Shown one piece after another: positions 61,180 to 64,000 of a stretch of 64,000 bases of DNA. Position numbers and translations under genes: made by a program. Source of the stretch: Bradyrhizobium sp. Arg816 (lineage in GTDB: Bacteria; Pseudomonadota; Alphaproteobacteria; Rhizobiales; Xanthobacteraceae); NCBI RefSeq assembly GCF_029989365.1, contig NZ_JAPRAQ010000031.1, positions 1-64,000 on the forward strand, given 5' to 3'. The notes beneath the pieces are model-generated. The model did no database searches. It was not told the DNA's origin and worked only from the letters and a program-made list of their open reading frames with translations. Within the stretch, counting starts at the first letter, position 1. Every line of letters begins with the position of its first letter.

Positions 61180-61884
61180 TCATGCCTCTCGAAAGGCTTT
61201 CGGGAAGGTCGTGTCTGCCGAGAGGTCAAGCTCCAGCAGCGTGTTGCCATGGTCGGCAATCGCCCCGACCGTAAAAGCACCCCACGCCAGTACTGTGAGC
61301 CGAGCTTGATCGTTGATCGGATTGACCGGCTGCACCGCGGGGTTGAACGTTTCGTGCAGATGAAACGCGACCGGATCGACCAATTTTCGGTCGAGGCCCG
61401 TAACTGCAAGATCAATCCTGAACCATCCCGGCCGCACGTCGGAAGGTTGGACGGTAGCCGACAGGCGTAGGCCATTCTTGGCTGCCTCTCTGCCGAACTG
61501 GCCTTTGTTCTTGTCCTCCGGGTCTTCAATCGGCATTTGTGGAGCGTGCCTGGTTGTTACGGACGGAGCCAGGATTGCCATCTTCGGGGCCGCAATTTCT
61601 GTTTGTCTGGATTTCAGCTCCTCCGTTGCTGCGGCAACATCTTGAACGCTTCTTTTGACCGCTGAGATCTCCGCCGTAATCCCCCCGGGGAGAACGACTT
61701 TGGTCAAGCGGTCTCGGAAGATCAGGACGACCCCGATTACGACCGCGAGTCCCAGCAGAAACTTCGTGCTCTCGTCGGCGGTGATCTTGATGGCGCCGAA
61801 CATATTGAGAATGCCAAGCGCGAGACACACGATCGCGATTATCCAAAGCCCTGCACTGACGATGGCGTCCGAATTGGTGGGCAT
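61180..61884 (-). CDS. Membrane protein with a YEATS-like (pYEATS) C-terminal domain
   Basis: 234 residues from the ATG at 61884. Two membrane helices (about 9-30 and 42-57), a helical linker (70-125) and a C-terminal beta domain (140-232) with HLHETF at 175-180 and WGAFTVGAI at 201-209, the pattern of bacterial YEATS-like domains. It is less GC-rich than its neighbours and sits just behind a tRNA gene. Such domains have been linked to effector-gated signalling or conflict systems; no partner enzyme is adjacent. Confidence 0.65.
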   Translation of the reverse strand: MPTNSDAIVSAGLWIIAIVCLALGILNMFGAIKITADESTKFLLGLAVVIGVVLIFRDRLTKVVLPGGITAEISAVKRSVQDVAAATEELKSRQTEIAAPKMAILAPSVTTRHAPQMPIEDPEDKNKGQFGREAAKNGLRLSATVQPSDVRPGWFRIDLAVTGLDRKLVDPVAFHLHETFNPAVQPVNPINDQARLTVLAWGAFTVGAIADHGNTLLELDLSADTTFPKAFREA

Positions 61885-62170
61885 GGCTACACCCGCTAAT
61901 AGATCTCGAGCCTGAATCCGAATGGCCCGATAGAACTGGCAATCAGGAAACTCTACCCTGCTGCTTCTCAAATGCAATCGACGTTGGATTGTACCCGCCT
62001 TGGTTGTCGAATTAAGCACGGGCCTCATTGCGATGTTTGGCCTCCAAAGATTCCAATATATTAGCCCTTCGCTCCCGGCACACACCGCTTCCCCGGCCTA
62101 AGCTCTTCTTGCCCCGCGGATGCGGTCCTTGCGTCGGGCAATGTTCGGATGACGGCCAGGACCAGCAACC
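61885..62170. other. 286-base spacer between pYEATS and XRE genes
   Basis: Divergent gap, AT-richer than average (for example CCAATATATTAGCC at 62057). It probably holds both promoters. No hairpin or repeat of note and no copy of the tRNA 3' end was seen, so an integration border is not supported here. Confidence 0.5.
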
Positions 62171-62752
62171 ATGGACCAGCAGAAACTCGACCGTGCGATC
62201 GGTCGTCGCTTGAAGACGTTGAGGACGCAGGCGGGCATGACGTTGAACGAACTCGCGACGCGCTCCGGTGTCAGCCGGGCCATGATCGGGCGGGTGGAGC
62301 GGGCGCAGAGCAGCGCCACCGCTGCGCTGCTCAACAAGCTCTGCGCGGCGCTCGACGTCACCCTCAGTGACGTCGTCGCGCTCGCGGAGAAGCCACCGGA
62401 GCGGCTGATGCGGCTTGCCGACCAGCCGCTTTGGCGCGATCCCGACAGCGGCTATCGGCGGCGGCACGCTTCGCCGCCGGATGCGGCAAGCGGCATCGAG
62501 ATCATCGTCGTCGATCTGCCGGCCGGAGCGCGCGTCTCCTACAGCCCCTGGGGCCGCAACGCGTTCACCCAGCAGCTGCTGATGCTGGAGGGCGCGGTCT
62601 GCGTACATATCGACGCCAAGACGGTGCGCTTGCGCGATGGCGATTGTCTCGATTTCGACGTGATGCGGGCGGTGACCTTCGAGAACGAAACCAAACAGGA
62701 TGCGCGTTACGTCATCATCACGCGGCGCGGCACATCGTACGGGAAAATGTGA
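62171..62752 (+). CDS. XRE-family regulator with cupin domain
   Basis: 193 residues. HTH_3 at 8-62 (IGRRLKTLRTQAGMTLNELATRSGVSRAMIGRVE), then a cupin_2 barrel at 110-185 (QLLMLEGAVCVHI, RLRDGDCLDFDV). This architecture controls amino acid or polyamine-related operons. Its stop overlaps the next GNAT ATG (TGATG), suggesting that the three genes are coexpressed. Confidence 0.88.
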   Translation: MDQQKLDRAIGRRLKTLRTQAGMTLNELATRSGVSRAMIGRVERAQSSATAALLNKLCAALDVTLSDVVALAEKPPERLMRLADQPLWRDPDSGYRRRHASPPDAASGIEIIVVDLPAGARVSYSPWGRNAFTQQLLMLEGAVCVHIDAKTVRLRDGDCLDFDVMRAVTFENETKQDARYVIITRRGTSYGKM

Positions 62753-63264
62753 TGCCGCTGATCGTGCGGGACGCCACGCTGGAGGATGCCGAAGATATTT
62801 TGGCCATCTACAATTACGCCGCGATCAACACCACGGCGGTGTGGACCGACGGACCGGCTGATCTGGCTTCGCGGCGCGAGTGGATGTGCGCACGGCAAGC
62901 GGCCGGCTATCCCGTGCTGGTCGCGATGAAGGGCAGGGACGTCGTCGGCTTCGCATCATTCGGCGATTTCCGCCCCTGGCCCGGTTATCGCCACACCGTG
63001 GAGAATTCGGTCTATGTCGGCGAGCAACATCATCGGCTCGGTGTCGGCCGCAGCCTGATGGCCGCGCTGATCGAGCGCGCCACTGCGCTCAACAAGCACA
63101 CGATGGTCGCCGCGATCGAGGCCTCGAATTCCGCCTCGACCGGGCTGCACGCGTCGTTCGGCTTTGCCGAGGTTGGCCGTATGCCTGAGGTCGGCTGCAA
63201 GTTTGGCCGCTGGCTCGATATGGTCCTCATGCAGAAGCGGCTTTCCAGTGAGGTGAGGCCGTGA
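62752..63264 (+). CDS. GNAT acetyltransferase of the phosphinothricin type
   Basis: 170 residues. GNAT fold with the PAT pattern: ILAIYNYAAINTTAVWT at the start, acetyl-CoA loop VGEQHHRLGVGRSLM, and GLHASFGFAEVGRMPEVGCKFGRW at the end. Likely acetylates amino-acid-like toxins or methionine analogues. Coupled to the XRE regulator upstream and the GNAT downstream. Confidence 0.88.
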   Translation: MPLIVRDATLEDAEDILAIYNYAAINTTAVWTDGPADLASRREWMCARQAAGYPVLVAMKGRDVVGFASFGDFRPWPGYRHTVENSVYVGEQHHRLGVGRSLMAALIERATALNKHTMVAAIEASNSASTGLHASFGFAEVGRMPEVGCKFGRWLDMVLMQKRLSSEVRP

Positions 63265-63731
63265 CGATGCAGGTGCGCACCGGCGATACCTTTGATCCGC
63301 GCGTCATTGCGCTGCTCGACCATCACGTCACGGCTGCGCGGGCGCAGACCGCGCCGGGCAGCGCCCATGCGCTCGATCTCGCGGGGCTCCGTGCGAGCGA
63401 CGTTGCGTTCTGGACCGGCTGGGACGGCGAGACGCTGGTCGCCACCGGCGCGCTGAAGATGCTCTCGGCCGACCATGGCGAGGTGAAGTCGATGCACACG
63501 CTGCAAACGACGCGGAGGCGCGGCTTCGGCGGCCGGATGCTGCGCCACATCGTGACTGAGGCCCGCGCGCGCGGCTTGAAGCGGCTCAGCCTCGAGACCG
63601 GCTCGTGGGATTATTTCAAGCCCGCGCATGCGCTCTACCAGGCGCACGGTTTTGTGCTCTGCGGCCCGTTCGAGGGCTATGCCGAGGATCCCAATAGCCT
63701 GTTCCTGACGCGCGACCTGACGGGCGACTGA
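63261..63731 (+). CDS. GNAT-family acetyltransferase
   Basis: 156 residues from a GTG at 63261 overlapping the upstream stop (GTGA); an ATG at 63267 is an alternative. GNAT core: DVAFWTGWDGETLVATGALK, the acyl-CoA loop TRRRGFGGRMLRHIV and the YQAHGFVLCGPFEGY end with a Tyr. Related to YafP/PhnO-like small acetyltransferases. Confidence 0.88.
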   Translation: MTMQVRTGDTFDPRVIALLDHHVTAARAQTAPGSAHALDLAGLRASDVAFWTGWDGETLVATGALKMLSADHGEVKSMHTLQTTRRRGFGGRMLRHIVTEARARGLKRLSLETGSWDYFKPAHALYQAHGFVLCGPFEGYAEDPNSLFLTRDLTGD

Positions 63732-63819
63732 GGCCGCGCGGAGCAACCTCGGCCCGAAAACATCGCCGTGCGTCTCAAAATGAGTTGCGTACCTCAAAAC
63801 ACCTCGATAACCTTCAGCC

Positions 63820-64000
63820 ATGGCCGATACTCTCACCGCGACCGCGCTGACGTTGAAGGACATCGCCCGCGAGGCGGGCGTCAGCCTCGCGACGGTCGAC
63901 CGCGTCCTGCACAACCGCCCGGGCGTGCGGCCCGATACGGTCCGGCGCGTCAAGGCGGCGATCGAGCGCAACGCCTTCCAGCCGCATGTCGCGGCCGCCG
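63820..64000 (+). CDS. LacI-family transcriptional regulator, start only
   Basis: The first 60 residues are in the window. LacI HTH from about residue 12 (LKDIAREAGVSLATVDRVLHN) and hinge-helix start are clear; the effector domain lies beyond the edge. Likely controls a sugar or polyol operon outside the window. Confidence 0.85.
   Translation, partial: MADTLTATALTLKDIAREAGVSLATVDRVLHNRPGVRPDTVRRVKAAIERNAFQPHVAAA

Noticed and set aside
60988..61529. Two open frames covering the tRNA-Gly gene
   Set aside because: The tRNA folds perfectly with encoded CCA, so coding across it is not plausible.
61100..62170. Genomic-island attachment site at the tRNA-Gly end
   Set aside because: No second copy of the tRNA 3' end and no integrase gene could be found in the window.
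1..64000. CRISPR arrays, rRNA genes or intact insertion sequences
   Set aside because: No regularly spaced direct repeats, no rRNA sequence and no transposase motif were seen.

Overview
The window is GC-rich, densely packed alphaproteobacterial chromosome, almost certainly Bradyrhizobium or a close relative. Three things point there: a haloalkane dehalogenase that matches what I recall of Bradyrhizobium japonicum DbjA, including its catalytic residue numbering; a BjaR/BjaI-type quorum-sensing pair; and GcrA together with a SAM-II type leader before metZ, both alphaproteobacterial traits. No database search was possible, so family names rest on motifs and remembered sequences.

Left part (about 1-31 kb) is dominated by aromatic and hydroaromatic catabolism. 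A minus-strand operon encodes an NAD-type shikimate dehydrogenase, a complete Liv-type ABC importer and a 3-dehydroshikimate dehydratase, with a LysR gene beside it; together they could take shikimate to protocatechuate. Next come a small unknown gene and the bjaR-bjaI locus with a lux-box-like palindrome. A second Liv-type importer without a binding protein follows, then a glutamine-synthetase-like ligase, a Rieske oxygenase and a divergent IclR regulator. After a PRC-barrel protein, a Kef-type antiporter and a truncated haemoglobin comes an aerobic benzoyl-CoA (box) cluster: boxR, benzoate-CoA ligase, an alpha/beta hydrolase, a DUF309 protein, boxC and boxB. boxA and boxD are not in the window. 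A 17-bp motif occurs before bclA, before boxC and before the second Liv operon, which suggests that the orphan importer belongs to the benzoate regulon.

Middle part (31-48 kb) holds envelope genes (polysaccharide deacetylase, OmpA-like protein), a TetR-dbjA operon with a palindromic operator and an apparently leaderless start, a decayed Rdx/SelW-like gene, and the complete phoR-pstSCAB-phoU-phoB cluster with a Pho box before pstS. Then come gcrA, argD-argF and hslO.

Right part (48-64 kb) holds apaG; an OpgC membrane acyltransferase followed by two secreted SGNH-fold proteins, one lacking every catalytic residue; metZ behind a SAM-II riboswitch with a terminator; dcd; a MATE exporter; a Met/Gly-rich secreted protein; an AraC-VOC-SRPBCC group; ogt; tRNA-Gly(CCC); a membrane protein with a YEATS-like domain; an XRE-cupin regulator with two GNAT acetyltransferases; and the start of a LacI regulator. 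At least seven families of intergenic palindromic repeats are scattered throughout. No CRISPR array, rRNA or intact insertion sequence was seen.
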